Assembly: GCA_003219175.1 (NCBI GenBank)
Contig: QHPU01000065.1
Coordinates: forward strand, 1 to 49,671
Direction of reading: 5' to 3'
Length of the DNA: 49,671 nt
DNA from: Verrucomicrobiota bacterium
GTDB lineage: Bacteria; Verrucomicrobiota; Verrucomicrobiia; Chthoniobacterales; UBA10450
Shown here: piece after piece, positions 15,440 to 23,839 of the stretch
How positions within the stretch are numbered: the first letter of the stretch is position 1
How the letters are laid out: the number at the start of each line of letters is the position of its first letter
Notes under the pieces: model-generated
The model's input: the letters and a program-made list of their open reading frames with translations, nothing else
What the model was told of the DNA's origin: nothing
The model's database searches: none
Translations under genes and position numbers: made by a program

Positions 15440-15718
15440 ATGAAAACGAAGTCGCGAAAATTGTGTAAGATCCGCGGCGACTACGGTTCTCTGGGTCGGC
15501 GCGCTGCCGATCTTGCGGGCTGGATTGTTCCGAGCGCGATTTTGGCGCTGGTTCCGAAATGCCCAATGTGCCTGGCTGCGTACATCGCGGTTTGGACCGG
15601 ACTCGGACTTTCCGTAGCAGTGGCCACGAATCTACGAGTGCTAATAATCGTTATGTGCGTGATCTCGCTGCTATTTCTCGCGGCTAGACGGACACGCCGC
15701 TCAATCGCGTGGCCGTGA
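15440..15718 (+). CDS. small membrane protein with KCPMC motif
   Basis: A 92-residue protein starting at ATG 15440, 8 bp after the DUF899 gene. A basic N-terminus (MKTKSRKLCK) is followed by two membrane helices: AADLAGWIVPSAILALVPKCPMCLAAYIAVWTG (about residues 22-55) and LRVLIIVMCVISLLFLAARR. The PKCPMC motif at the membrane face recalls metal- or redox-binding membrane proteins such as the mercury transporters, but the length and remainder do not match MerC or MerT. Co-transcription with the CxxC-bearing DUF899 protein suggests a common thiol-related task (inference). Confidence 0.65.
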   Translation: MKTKSRKLCKIRGDYGSLGRRAADLAGWIVPSAILALVPKCPMCLAAYIAVWTGLGLSVAVATNLRVLIIVMCVISLLFLAARRTRRSIAWP

Positions 15719-15866
15719 TGAAGTGGAAGTCTGCTGCGATCAGCTTCTCGATGGCCGCGCGATACGTCGAGGTCGAGGTTTATTTGGGCTGATCGATTCC
15801 ACACGCAGCCAAACCCGGCGGTTTCGTCGAGGCCAAAGAGGATTGAAATTCAACAACGGAGGAAAA

Positions 15867-16220
15867 ATGACAACGGAAGAAGTAGCAAAGAAAGTCGTGG
15901 AATTAGTCCGCAAACAAGCATGGTATGAAGCGCTTGATACGCTTTACGATAACGATATCGTGAGCGTCGAAGCGACTGCACCTGAGAGTCAAGGGAAAGA
16001 AGCGGTGCGCGGTAAAGTCGATTGGTGGCTCAACGCAATGCAGGTTCACAGCTTCGAAGCAAGCGAACCATTTGTCGCCCATGATCGATTCGTCGTGCAG
16101 TACGACGCCGAAGTGACCGAGAAAGAGTCCAAGAAAAGGCGAAAAATGTCCGAAGTCGGCGTTTACACCGTCAAGAACGGCAAAATTGTTCGCGAGGAAT
16201 TCTTGCCGCGGATTGCTTAG
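15867..16220 (+). CDS. SnoaL/NTF2-like fold protein
   Basis: A 117-residue protein with the cone-shaped alpha+beta NTF2-like pattern: three N-terminal helices (TEEVAKKVVELVRKQAWYEA, LDTLYDNDIVSVEA), the GKEAVRGKVDWWL turn typical of SnoaL-type proteins, then long strands (FVVQYDAEVTEKES, VGVYTVKNGKIVREEF). Members include cyclases, isomerases and many small binding proteins; no catalytic residue can be assigned. ATG 15867 is set by the strong CGGAGGA at 15857-15863, although the frame is open from 15723. Stand-alone. Confidence 0.82.
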   Translation: MTTEEVAKKVVELVRKQAWYEALDTLYDNDIVSVEATAPESQGKEAVRGKVDWWLNAMQVHSFEASEPFVAHDRFVVQYDAEVTEKESKKRRKMSEVGVYTVKNGKIVREEFLPRIA

Positions 16221-16568
16221 TTTCCGCAAACGATTCGAGACGGTATTAGCCTCGTGATGACGGGCGCCGGTGACAACTCCGTGGCCTGGTTGAAACACGA
16301 GGACGAGTTCCCGACGATCAGGCGTATCATGGTCGATATCGGAGTAAGGCCGTCGGCGCTTCCATTTTTCTGCATCCAGACGAGGCTAGAGCCTGCATTC
16401 GTATTCGGCTTTGTCGCTTGGACCCGGGCGCAAATTAGAGAGAGCCTGCTCAAGCTCGCGTTCTCGCTCAAGTGAGGACTTACAAGTGGGCATTTTTCAT
16501 TTGGCTTCCGGAGCCGCCGTGAATTAGCGGTTGATCACCTATCATTCCGGCGGGAAGGAGTGGCGACC
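16221..16568. other. intergenic region without convincing genes
   Basis: Short frames exist here (for example 16254-16475 on the plus strand), but composition, starts and lack of any family resemblance argue against them. AAGGAG at 16555-16560 serves the following gene. No promoter module of the ECF42 type is found in this stretch. Confidence 0.4.
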
Positions 16569-16829
16569 GTGAACTTCGATTTGTTCGATTTGGCCGGATT
16601 CGTCGGCGTTTTGTTGATCGTGATCGCCTATCTCCTCCTCCAACTTGATAAACTTCCGAGCTCGTCGCTAATCTTTTCGCTGCTTAACGCCGCAGGTTCG
16701 TTGCTCATCATGTTTTCCCTCCTCTTCAAGTTCAATGGGTCGGCGTTCCTGATCGAGGTATTTTGGTTTTTGATCAGCTTGCTCGGTCTAGCGAAGTGGC
16801 TTATCGCTCGAAAGCAACCGCCTGGGTAA
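16569..16829 (+). CDS. CBU_0592-like small membrane protein
   Basis: An 86-residue protein with three membrane helices (FDLAGFVGVLLIVIAYLLLQ, SSLIFSLLNAAGSLLIMFSLL, AFLIEVFWFLISLLGLAKWL). The order 'GFVGV.LI..AY.LLQ......S..FS.LN..GS.L...SL......A...IE.FW..IS..GL' is that of the CBU_0592-like domain, found in small inner-membrane proteins of unknown role. GTG 16569 is chosen since AAGGAG ends eight bases upstream; GTG 16560 is the alternative. Single gene between two cluster units. Confidence 0.72.
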   Translation: MNFDLFDLAGFVGVLLIVIAYLLLQLDKLPSSSLIFSLLNAAGSLLIMFSLLFKFNGSAFLIEVFWFLISLLGLAKWLIARKQPPG

Positions 16830-17025
16830 CCGCGAACCAACGATAATGGAGGCGAATGAAGCACGCGACCGTCATTCATTTCGATGTTGGGCATTGAAAC
16901 GTGGGGCATCGTTCGGCGTTGTGTCTGCAGGGAAGCCACGACAGTTTCACTAGCGCTTGGCATGCCTAGCTTTGGAGAAGGCCGGTCCATTCGTCATTCT
17001 ATGGGGCGAAAATTTTTCAAAAAAG

Positions 17026-17054
17026 TGTCCTAAAGCCGGTGACTCGTTCGTCGT
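17026..17054 (+). promoter_or_regulatory. ECF42-type promoter module C
   Basis: TGTCCT (17026-17031), 17 nt, CGTCGT (17049-17054) with core CTCGTTCGTCGT, 23 nt before the ATG of the VOC gene at 17078. After the first box it reads AAA, as in module D. The upstream DNA has an A/T-rich stretch (AATTTTTCAAAAAA). Role inferred. Confidence 0.68.
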
Positions 17055-17077
17055 GGTTTTGAAAGGAACAAAACTTT

Positions 17078-17500
17078 ATGAGCACACAAGCAAAAGCCAA
17101 ATCCAAGAATCAACAGAGTAACGGGGTCTTGCCGAATGTCGTCTGGTTTGAAATCCCGGCGGATGATATCGAGCGGGCACGAACGTTCTACAGCAAATTG
17201 TTCGGCTGGAAGGTCGACAAGTTCCCGGGCCCGACGACAAAGCCGTACTGGCTCATCGATACCGGGGCCGACGATGCCTCGCGCAATGGCGGCATGATGG
17301 AGCGACAGTTTCCTAATCATACCATTACGAACTATGTTGCTGTCCCCTCGGTGGAAACAGCTGCGGCGAAGGTTGAGAAACTGGGCGGCGAAATTTGCAT
17401 GGGTAAAACGGCGGTGCCGCAAATGGGCTACTTCGTCGTCTGCAAGGATACTGAGAACAATCAATTCGCTCTCTGGGAGGCGGACGAGGGCGCAAAATAG
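17078..17500 (+). CDS. VOC (glyoxalase/bleomycin-resistance) family protein
   Basis: A 140-residue VOC-fold protein. The first beta-alpha-beta-beta-beta module reads VVWFEIPADDIERARTFYSKLFGWKVDKFPG, the second TNYVAVPSVETAAAKVEKLGGEICMGKTAVPQMGYFVVCKDTENNQFALWEAD. The terminal Glu of the family metal site is kept in FALWEAD, while its partner positions are less typical. These proteins act as dimeric metal-dependent enzymes or binding proteins. AAAGGA is well placed before ATG 17078. The start codons match those of the DUF899 genes although the proteins are unrelated. Confidence 0.88.
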   Translation: MSTQAKAKSKNQQSNGVLPNVVWFEIPADDIERARTFYSKLFGWKVDKFPGPTTKPYWLIDTGADDASRNGGMMERQFPNHTITNYVAVPSVETAAAKVEKLGGEICMGKTAVPQMGYFVVCKDTENNQFALWEADEGAK

Positions 17501-17501
17501 T

Positions 17502-17530
17502 TGTCCTAAACTGACTCGCTCGTTCGTCGT
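17502..17530 (+). promoter_or_regulatory. ECF42-type promoter module D
   Basis: TGTCCT (17502-17507), 17 nt, CGTCGT (17525-17530) with core CTCGTTCGTCGT. It begins only 2 bp after the VOC stop codon and lies 28 nt before ATG 17559. From here a transcript could run through two YCII genes, the PhnB-like gene and the sigma gene, giving autoregulation of the sigma factor. Role inferred. Confidence 0.68.
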
Positions 17531-17558
17531 AACAGCGATAATCGAAACGAAAATATTT

Positions 17559-18002
17559 ATGAACACAAAAACAACGACAGGCGAATACATGCTGCTCTTC
17601 CGGGGGCCGCATTGGGACAGAGGTTTGTCCACGGACGAGCTGCAACAGGCCATCGACAAAGTGATGGCGTGGTTCGAGGGACTGAACAAACGCGGCAAGA
17701 TCAAAGGCGCGCAGCCGCTCGGTGGCCAGGGCCGGGTAGTCTCCGGCACGGATGGTCGTTTCGTAGTGGACGGGCCCTTCACGGAAACCAAGGAAGCGGT
17801 GGGTGGTTATCTTGTACTTCAGGCCGACAGCCTAGACGACGCGGTCGAGATTGCGCAGTCGATGCCGACGTTGCGGTACGGCATCAGCGTTGAAGTGCGG
17901 CCGATCCTCGCGGAGTGTCCTATATTGCAGCGTCACCCGGAACTGGTTCGGCGGGCGACTGATCGAACCGCTGAGGAATTGTGGGTCGCGGCGGCCGCAT
18001 GA
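17559..18002 (+). CDS. YCII-domain (DGPF) protein, first copy
   Basis: A 147-residue YCII-related protein: YMLLFRGPHWDRGLSTDELQ, VMAWFEGLNKRGKIKGAQPL, then the namesake block VVDGPFTETKEAVGGYLVLQ and DDAVEIAQSMPTL with a closing strand VEVRPI. DGPF proteins are the hallmark neighbours of ECF42 sigma factors and are thought to be their physiological partners, with no proven activity. The C-terminal extension (HPELVRRATDRTAEELW) goes beyond the domain. First gene after promoter module D; the second copy begins 42 bp later. Confidence 0.88.
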   Translation: MNTKTTTGEYMLLFRGPHWDRGLSTDELQQAIDKVMAWFEGLNKRGKIKGAQPLGGQGRVVSGTDGRFVVDGPFTETKEAVGGYLVLQADSLDDAVEIAQSMPTLRYGISVEVRPILAECPILQRHPELVRRATDRTAEELWVAAAA

Positions 18003-18044
18003 AGGGATTTAAGTTTAGGATTAACTGAAAAGAAAGGAACGCTA

Positions 18045-18467
18045 ATGAACACATCATCAGAAACGACATCCGATTACCTGCTGCTATTTCGCGGCAATGT
18101 CTGGGACAGAGGCCTTTCGCCTGCGCAAATTCAAAAAGTCGTGGCCGACTGGATGGCCTGGTTCGAGCGCCTGAAAGCGGAAGGAAAATGCCTTGGCGGC
18201 CACCCGTTGGGAGAAGAAGGTAAAGTTGTTTCCGGCAAGCAGGGTCGGACGGTAGCCGACGGACCATTCGCCGAGTCGAAAGAGGCGATCGGCGGGTATT
18301 TCTACCTGCACGTTGCCGACGAAAACGAAGCAATCGAGATCGCGCGACAATGTCCCGGTCTGGAATATGGCGCCGTCGTCGAAGTTCGTCCGGTGGCCGA
18401 TGTCTGTTCAATCAAGCAACGCGCCATGGAGTATTCTCCAGGGGAGCTTGCCGGCGCGAACGCATAA
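18045..18467 (+). CDS. YCII-domain (DGPF) protein, second copy
   Basis: A 140-residue tandem paralogue: [84 protein letters not shown]. The DGPF motif, the arginine and the acidic residue of the strand-helix turn are kept. GAAAGGA sits eight bases before ATG 18045. It has no promoter module of its own and should be read through from module D. Domain sure; activity unknown. Confidence 0.88.
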   Translation: MNTSSETTSDYLLLFRGNVWDRGLSPAQIQKVVADWMAWFERLKAEGKCLGGHPLGEEGKVVSGKQGRTVADGPFAESKEAIGGYFYLHVADENEAIEIARQCPGLEYGAVVEVRPVADVCSIKQRAMEYSPGELAGANA

Positions 18468-18586
18468 CTTCCGGATTAGGAGTACGCCCGTCCTCGCGTG
18501 TTGCAAAAATCTTCTGCCAGGGCACGGAAGGATGCATGCGGTCAGGGCCGGACTCGCGTAGCATGCGCTCGGCGAACAAATCAAAA

Positions 18587-19087
18587 ATGACGGCTAAAAT
18601 CACACAAAAAATCGCACCGTTCTTATGGTTCGAAGACAAAGCCGAAGAGGCGGCAAAATTTTACACTTCGATTTTCAAGAACTCGAAGGTTGGAAAGATT
18701 ACTCGCTATGACGAGGAAGCAGCTGGGCCGACGGGGCGGCCTGCCGGCTCGGTCATGACGGTTGACTTCGAGCTGGAGGGGCAGGAATTCGTCGCACTTA
18801 ATGGCGGTCCCATGTTCAAGTTCACGGAAGCCATTTCATTTGTCGTGAACTGCCAGAGCCAGGAGGAAGTCGATTACTTTTGGAAAAAGCTTGCCGCCGG
18901 CGGAGAAGAAAGCCGCTGTGGCTGGCTGAAGGACAAATTCGGTTTGTCATGGCAGATAGTGCCGACGGTCTTAACTGAGATGCTGGCAGACAAGGATACC
19001 GCGAAAGCAAAACGCGTCATGCGCGCGATGCTGCAAATGGACAAGATCGATATCCCGGCGCTGAAGAAAGCGTACGATCAAAAATAA
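18587..19087 (+). CDS. PhnB-like VOC protein (3-dmu-9_3-mt type)
   Basis: A 166-residue PhnB-like protein: [60 protein letters not shown], then [19 protein letters not shown] and [19 protein letters not shown], ending with the usual [20 protein letters not shown]. Such proteins are typical of ECF42 and SigJ-type neighbourhoods; function unknown. ATG 18587 marks the family N-terminus; ATG 18563 and earlier codons in the open frame are less likely. The sigma gene starts 3 bp after its stop, so the two are coupled. Confidence 0.88.
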   Translation: MTAKITQKIAPFLWFEDKAEEAAKFYTSIFKNSKVGKITRYDEEAAGPTGRPAGSVMTVDFELEGQEFVALNGGPMFKFTEAISFVVNCQSQEEVDYFWKKLAAGGEESRCGWLKDKFGLSWQIVPTVLTEMLADKDTAKAKRVMRAMLQMDKIDIPALKKAYDQK

Positions 19088-19090
19088 GAG

Positions 19091-20419
19091 GTGAGCCAGA
19101 CAGGCCAGACAGCGGAATACGACGGGGCCGCGGCGACGAGCGAGATTTCTCGTCTCACAGACCATTTGTTTCGTCACGAGGCTGGAAAGCTAATCTCGGT
19201 TCTGACCGGAATCTTCGGGATCAATCGGTTGCAGCTGGCGGAAGACGTCGTTCAAGAATCGCTCATTCGCGCGCTGCGGATGTGGCCTTACACGGGCGTG
19301 CCAAAGAATCCGGCAGCATGGCTCACGCAGACAGCGAAGAACCTCGCGCTCGATGTGATTCGCCGCGAAAAATTATTCCACGACAAGGAGCCGCAGATCG
19401 CCGCCTTCATGGAACAGTGGCCGTCCGAATCCGTCGTCGGCGAGTCGCCGAAGTTCGAGAACGAAATCCGGGACGGCCGCTTGCGATTGATGTTTATTTG
19501 TTGTCATCCGCTGCTGCCGCCCGAAGCGCAGACGGCGCTTGCGCTCAAAGTGCTCGGCGGATTCGGTGTGGCTGAAATTGCGAGCGCATTCCTGACAACT
19601 GAAGCGGCGATTTCGAAACGATTGACGCGCGCGCATCACCGGATCCGCGAGTTGCACATTCCATTTGAAATTCCGGGCGGGGACGAGTTGTCGAACCGGC
19701 TCAACGGCGTTTTGCAAACCCTTTACCTGGTTTTCAACGAAGGTTATAAGGCGTCGAGCGGAGATAGCTTGATCAAGGAGGATCTTTGCCGCGAAGCCAT
19801 TCGCTTGACTTCCTTGCTGGCGGAGCATCCGGCAGGAAACCGCCCGCGGACGCACGCGCTGATCGCACTGATGTTGCTCAATGCAGCCCGCCTGCCCGCG
19901 CGAATAGACTCCGAAGGCAACATTCTGCGGCTTAAAGAACAGGACCGTTCGACCTGGGACCAGGCGATGATCGCTCGAGGGATGTGGCATTTGAGTGAGT
20001 CCGCCGCCGGCGATGAAGTGAGCACGTATCATCTCCAGGCCGGCATCGCGGCGTGTCATTGCGCAGCGACAAATTATGAATCGACCGATTGGCGAAAGAT
20101 TCTTTCTTTGTATGACCAGCTGTTGGAACTCGACAATTCGCCGATCGTTGCGCTCAATCGCACCGTTGCAGTGGCGAACGTTCACGGGCCGGCAGCCGGT
20201 ATTGAAGCGGTCGAAGCCATTGAGAACGGCGAACAGTTGCGTTCGTATTATCTGCTGTACGCCGTGCTCGGCGAGTTTGAGAGACAGCTGAACCATTTCC
20301 AGGCTGCGATCGATAATTTTCGCAAAGCACTCGAGCTCACAGAGCTGACCTCGGAGCGATCGTTTCTTTCGGAGCGACTCCGGGATTCGGACGAGCGCAA
20401 GCTGCGAATTGTTGCCTGA
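19091..20419 (+). CDS. ECF42-type RNA polymerase sigma factor with C-terminal extension
   Basis: A 442-residue ECF sigma factor. Region 2 (RLTDHLFRHEAGKLISVLTG, QLAEDVVQESLIRALRMWPY, NPAAWLTQTAKNLALDVIRR) and region 4 (PEAQTALALKVLGGFGVAEI, ASAFLTTEAAISKRLTRAHH) are followed by about 230 residues of helical repeats (VLQTLYLVFNEGYKAS, ALIALMLLNAARLPAR, LSLYDQLLELDNSPIVALNR), the extension that defines the ECF42 group (DUF6596 and TPR-like) and is needed for activity where tested. There is no anti-sigma gene, as usual for the group. GTG 19091 follows the PhnB-like gene by 3 bp. It most likely reads modules A-D in this cluster, including its own operon. Confidence 0.9.
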   Translation: MSQTGQTAEYDGAAATSEISRLTDHLFRHEAGKLISVLTGIFGINRLQLAEDVVQESLIRALRMWPYTGVPKNPAAWLTQTAKNLALDVIRREKLFHDKEPQIAAFMEQWPSESVVGESPKFENEIRDGRLRLMFICCHPLLPPEAQTALALKVLGGFGVAEIASAFLTTEAAISKRLTRAHHRIRELHIPFEIPGGDELSNRLNGVLQTLYLVFNEGYKASSGDSLIKEDLCREAIRLTSLLAEHPAGNRPRTHALIALMLLNAARLPARIDSEGNILRLKEQDRSTWDQAMIARGMWHLSESAAGDEVSTYHLQAGIAACHCAATNYESTDWRKILSLYDQLLELDNSPIVALNRTVAVANVHGPAAGIEAVEAIENGEQLRSYYLLYAVLGEFERQLNHFQAAIDNFRKALELTELTSERSFLSERLRDSDERKLRIVA

Positions 20420-20452
20420 AATTGCGGTCGCCTAGCAAGCTCATTCCCGCCG

Positions 20453-20486
20453 CGGAGGGAACGCGAGTCCCCTCTTTCGAGGGATG
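20453..20486 (+). repeat. dispersed repeat, copy 1
   Basis: GGAGG, about ten variable bases, then CCTCTTTCGAGGGATG (20471-20486). The second part forms a small CCTC/GAGG hairpin with a TTTC loop. Two related copies occur at 24945-24977 (same strand) and 26739-26771 (opposite strand), all between genes. It looks like a short dispersed palindromic repeat rather than a terminator, since no T run follows. Confidence 0.45.
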
Positions 20487-20566
20487 AAGCAAGACTGGCA
20501 GTGCCGCCCCGGGGTTGTAGAGTTGCTGATCGGCGCGAGGTCAATTTCCCGCGGCCGTTTCTCTTG

Positions 20567-23500
20567 ATGAAGTCCGCTGCCAAAGCGTTTGATGACGGGA
20601 TGGTGAATCTCGGAACGAATTATTCCGAGCAACGCGCGTCGCATCGCGTCTTCCAGCATACTATTTGTCATTACGCGCTGTCGGTTGTATCCGTCGCCGT
20701 TGCTCTGGCCATCACGCTTTCGCTCGGGGGCTACACGTTTCGCACGCCGTTTTTCTTTCCCGCCATCATCTTGAGCACCTGGATCGGAGGCATCGGCCCA
20801 GGAATGTTCGCGGTGTTTCTTTCCACCTTGGCGATTAACTATTTTATCCTCGAACCAAAACTCGCTTTCTCGTTCGGGCCTCACGACCTTTTGCATCTTT
20901 CGGCATTCCTGGTGTCGGCTTTGCTCGTTAGTTCATGGAGCGCGGCACGCAAACGCGCCGAGCAGGCGTTGCAACTCGCCCGTGACGAATTGGAAACAAA
21001 AGTCGAAGAGCGGACAGCAAAATTGAGCAAGCTCACCGATAAGTTGCTGAGGGAGGTCGCCGAGCGCGCATTGACCGAAGATCAGCTCCGGCAGACGGAG
21101 CAGCGTCTACGCGATCTCATTGGCAACGCTCCCGTCATTTTATTTGCGTTGGACAGTTCGGGCGTGGTGACTCTGTCAGAAGGCAAAGGTCTCGAGACCT
21201 TCAGAGTCAAATCGGGAGAACTCGTCGGCCAGTCCGTCTTTGATCTGTATCATGACGCGCCGGGTCTTCACTCCAATGTCCGGCGTGCTTTGGCTGGCGA
21301 AGCGGCGACTTTTATTACAGAAGCCAACGATCAGTTCTTTGAAATCCATCTGATTCCGATTCTAGATAAGAACGGGGAGGTCGCCGGAGTTAATGGAGTT
21401 ACGTATAACATCACTGACCGTCGGCGCACCGAGCGAGAACTTCGCCTGGTCATCGATACTATTCCGGCAATGGCATGGTCGACGTTACCGAGTGGCGCCA
21501 ATGATTACTGCAGTAAAAGCTGGTTGGAATATACCGGGATGGCTTTGGGGACGGAACTCGACTACGGCTGGCTCGACGCATTCCATCCCGAGGACCGGGC
21601 CGCGCACCTCGCGAAATGGCGCGCAGCAACCGAGACGGGGGAATTATTTGAAAGTGTAGCGCGGATACGCGGCGGTGACGGGGAATATCGCTGGTTCCTC
21701 ACCCAGGGAGTGCCGCTGCGAGATGAATCGGGGAAGATAGTTCGTTGGTATGGCACGAATGTCGATATCGACGAGCGGAAACGTGCCCAGTCCTTACTCG
21801 AAGGAGAGAAAAACCTTCTTGAGATGATCGCCACTGGCGTCGCTCTAAAAGAGATTTTGAATGCCCTATGTCTGACAATAGAAAGCTGCCGCAATGGAAC
21901 GCTCGCTTCTATTCTGTTGCTCAATCGCGATGGCATTCATCTGAATTCGGTCGCCGGCCCGAATCTTCCCGAAGGATGGACGAAGCAAATGGAGCAGCTG
22001 CCGATCGGACCATGCGCCGGATCTTGTGGGACGGCGGCGTATCGGGCATCACGCGTCATAGTTTCTGATATTGCCACTGATCCGCTTTGGGACGTGCCGG
22101 AGCATCGCGCTTCAGCCTTGCGGCACGGACTGCGCGCATCATGGTCGAGTCCAATACTGTCCTCGAAAGGAAAGGTGCTGGGAACTTTCTGCATGTATTA
22201 TCGCGCACCGCGCAGCCCGGATTCGCATGACATGGGCCTGATCGAGACGGCGACACACCTGGCGCGAGTTGCGATTGAGCGCGATCGCGCCGAGGTGGCG
22301 CTGCGGAATAGCGAGGAGAAGTATCGAGACCTCATCACCGCGTCTCCGGATGCGATCTGCGTCACCGATGAGGATAGCAAGATTGTTTTGGTCAACCCGG
22401 CGGGCGTCGAGCTATTTGGCCGTCCCGAGGAAGAACTGATCGGCACTTTAATGACCGAGACATACGTCCCCGAAGAGCTCCATCTAGCGGAGGGGCGAAT
22501 TGCGAAATTGAAGACGGGAGGGGCTCTGCGTTACGAGCGAAAATTCGTGCGCAGAAACGGCGATGTAATTCCGGTGGAAGTTTCTGTTTCGTCACTGCGC
22601 GGACGTTTCCAAGCGATAATCAGAGATATCAGTCAGCGCAAGCGAGCCGAAGAAGCGTTGCGCGCTTCCGAACAAGTAGCCCGCGGACAAGTCGAAGCAT
22701 TGACCTACAGTCTCGACGTTCTGGCGACTGCTCCGGCGCCGGACAAGTTCTTGGGACAAATGTTGAGCACTATCGGCCGGCTTTTGGATGCGCAAAGCGT
22801 GGTCTTCTGGTTATTGGACGAAGCGAATGAATCGCTCGTTTTTCGCGCGGCGGCACAGGGTTCAAATTTCACCGCCGGGGACCCGAAGCATCCATACATC
22901 AAAGACCCTTTGGCATGGAAAGAGGACAAGGCGCTGCGTGAAACAATCTTGACGGGCGCCCCCTTCATCTGCGAAGACTTGGAAACCGATCCGCGCTTTC
23001 CCGACAAGCTCCGCGAGTATCTCCTATCAAAAGGAATCAAAAAGGGACTGAACATTCCTACTCTGGTGGGAGGGAGGGTGAAAGGATTCATCGGAATCCG
23101 TCATGGCGCTCGGCCGCCATATCGGCCGGAAGAGATCGAACTGGCGCAGGCACTCGCTCACCAAGCCATGCTGGCAATTCAAATGACTGACCTGGCCGAG
23201 CAAGGCCGGCGCGCGGCCATACTCGGTGAACGAAATAGAATGGCCCGAGACATCCACGACACGCTCGCGCAAGGCTTCACCGGAGTGATCGTGCAATTGG
23301 AGGCAGTGGCTGATGCGATATCGAGCGGCGATCACAAAGAGGCGGAGAATTATCTTCGTCGCGCGAGCGACTTGGCGCGGCAAAGTTTGAATGAAGCACG
23401 CCGATCGGTTCACGCACTACGGCCGGAAGCTTTACGACGCGCGAACTTTTGGGACGCGCTGAAAGATATTATTAAGAACACAACCGCGGGAAGTCCGATC

Positions 23501-23839
23501 TGTACGAAGACCAGACTTCGCGGTAAATTGCCCGAACTTCCTCATGAGTGGCAGGAAAACCTAATGCACATTGGCCAGGAAGCTCTGACGAACACCCTCA
23601 AGTACGCGCACGCCGACAATTTCGAAACCCAGCTCATCTGCAATGCCAAGGAACTGCGTTTGGAATTCCAGGACGATGGCGATGGGTTCACCGCGAAAGA
23701 GGCCCATGACGGTTTTGGCCTCGCCGGCATGCGCGAACGCGTCGAAGAAATGGGAGGTCGGTTGAAAGTCATGAGCGCGCGAGGCAAGGGCACGAAGGTG
23801 GCGGTGGTATTGCCCTTGAACGGAGAATCGATGTCATGA
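20567..23839 (+). CDS. membrane-anchored PAS/GAF NarL-type sensor histidine kinase
   Basis: A 1090-residue kinase. A DUF4118-like block of about three helices (residues 35-125; FRTPFFFPAIILSTWIGGIGPG) is followed by a coiled coil, a PAS domain (about 185-295), a PAS_3-type domain (300-415, ending WYGTNVDIDERKRA), GAF (430-580), a third PAS (590-705) and a second GAF (720-880). The catalytic core is HisKA_3: ERNRMARDIHDTLAQGFTG with the phospho-His at about residue 897, then a HATPase (LMHIGQEALTNTLKYAHA; DDGDGFTAKEAHDGFGLAGM). ATG 20567 is chosen over GTG 20501. The stop overlaps the response-regulator start (ATGTCATGA). Signals for the PAS/GAF domains are unknown. Confidence 0.9.
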   Translation: MKSAAKAFDDGMVNLGTNYSEQRASHRVFQHTICHYALSVVSVAVALAITLSLGGYTFRTPFFFPAIILSTWIGGIGPGMFAVFLSTLAINYFILEPKLAFSFGPHDLLHLSAFLVSALLVSSWSAARKRAEQALQLARDELETKVEERTAKLSKLTDKLLREVAERALTEDQLRQTEQRLRDLIGNAPVILFALDSSGVVTLSEGKGLETFRVKSGELVGQSVFDLYHDAPGLHSNVRRALAGEAATFITEANDQFFEIHLIPILDKNGEVAGVNGVTYNITDRRRTERELRLVIDTIPAMAWSTLPSGANDYCSKSWLEYTGMALGTELDYGWLDAFHPEDRAAHLAKWRAATETGELFESVARIRGGDGEYRWFLTQGVPLRDESGKIVRWYGTNVDIDERKRAQSLLEGEKNLLEMIATGVALKEILNALCLTIESCRNGTLASILLLNRDGIHLNSVAGPNLPEGWTKQMEQLPIGPCAGSCGTAAYRASRVIVSDIATDPLWDVPEHRASALRHGLRASWSSPILSSKGKVLGTFCMYYRAPRSPDSHDMGLIETATHLARVAIERDRAEVALRNSEEKYRDLITASPDAICVTDEDSKIVLVNPAGVELFGRPEEELIGTLMTETYVPEELHLAEGRIAKLKTGGALRYERKFVRRNGDVIPVEVSVSSLRGRFQAIIRDISQRKRAEEALRASEQVARGQVEALTYSLDVLATAPAPDKFLGQMLSTIGRLLDAQSVVFWLLDEANESLVFRAAAQGSNFTAGDPKHPYIKDPLAWKEDKALRETILTGAPFICEDLETDPRFPDKLREYLLSKGIKKGLNIPTLVGGRVKGFIGIRHGARPPYRPEEIELAQALAHQAMLAIQMTDLAEQGRRAAILGERNRMARDIHDTLAQGFTGVIVQLEAVADAISSGDHKEAENYLRRASDLARQSLNEARRSVHALRPEALRRANFWDALKDIIKNTTAGSPICTKTRLRGKLPELPHEWQENLMHIGQEALTNTLKYAHADNFETQLICNAKELRLEFQDDGDGFTAKEAHDGFGLAGMRERVEEMGGRLKVMSARGKGTKVAVVLPLNGESMS

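Noticed and set aside
16254-16475. 73-residue plus-strand frame between the SnoaL-like and CBU_0592-like genes
   Set aside because: No ribosome binding site, no family resemblance and irregular composition.
16985-17000. possible extra -10-like box (ATTCGTCATT)
   Set aside because: No TGTCC box at the right distance and no gene start follows directly.
19373-20296. 307-residue minus-strand frame
   Set aside because: Antisense shadow of the ECF42-like sigma gene, arising from its codon bias.
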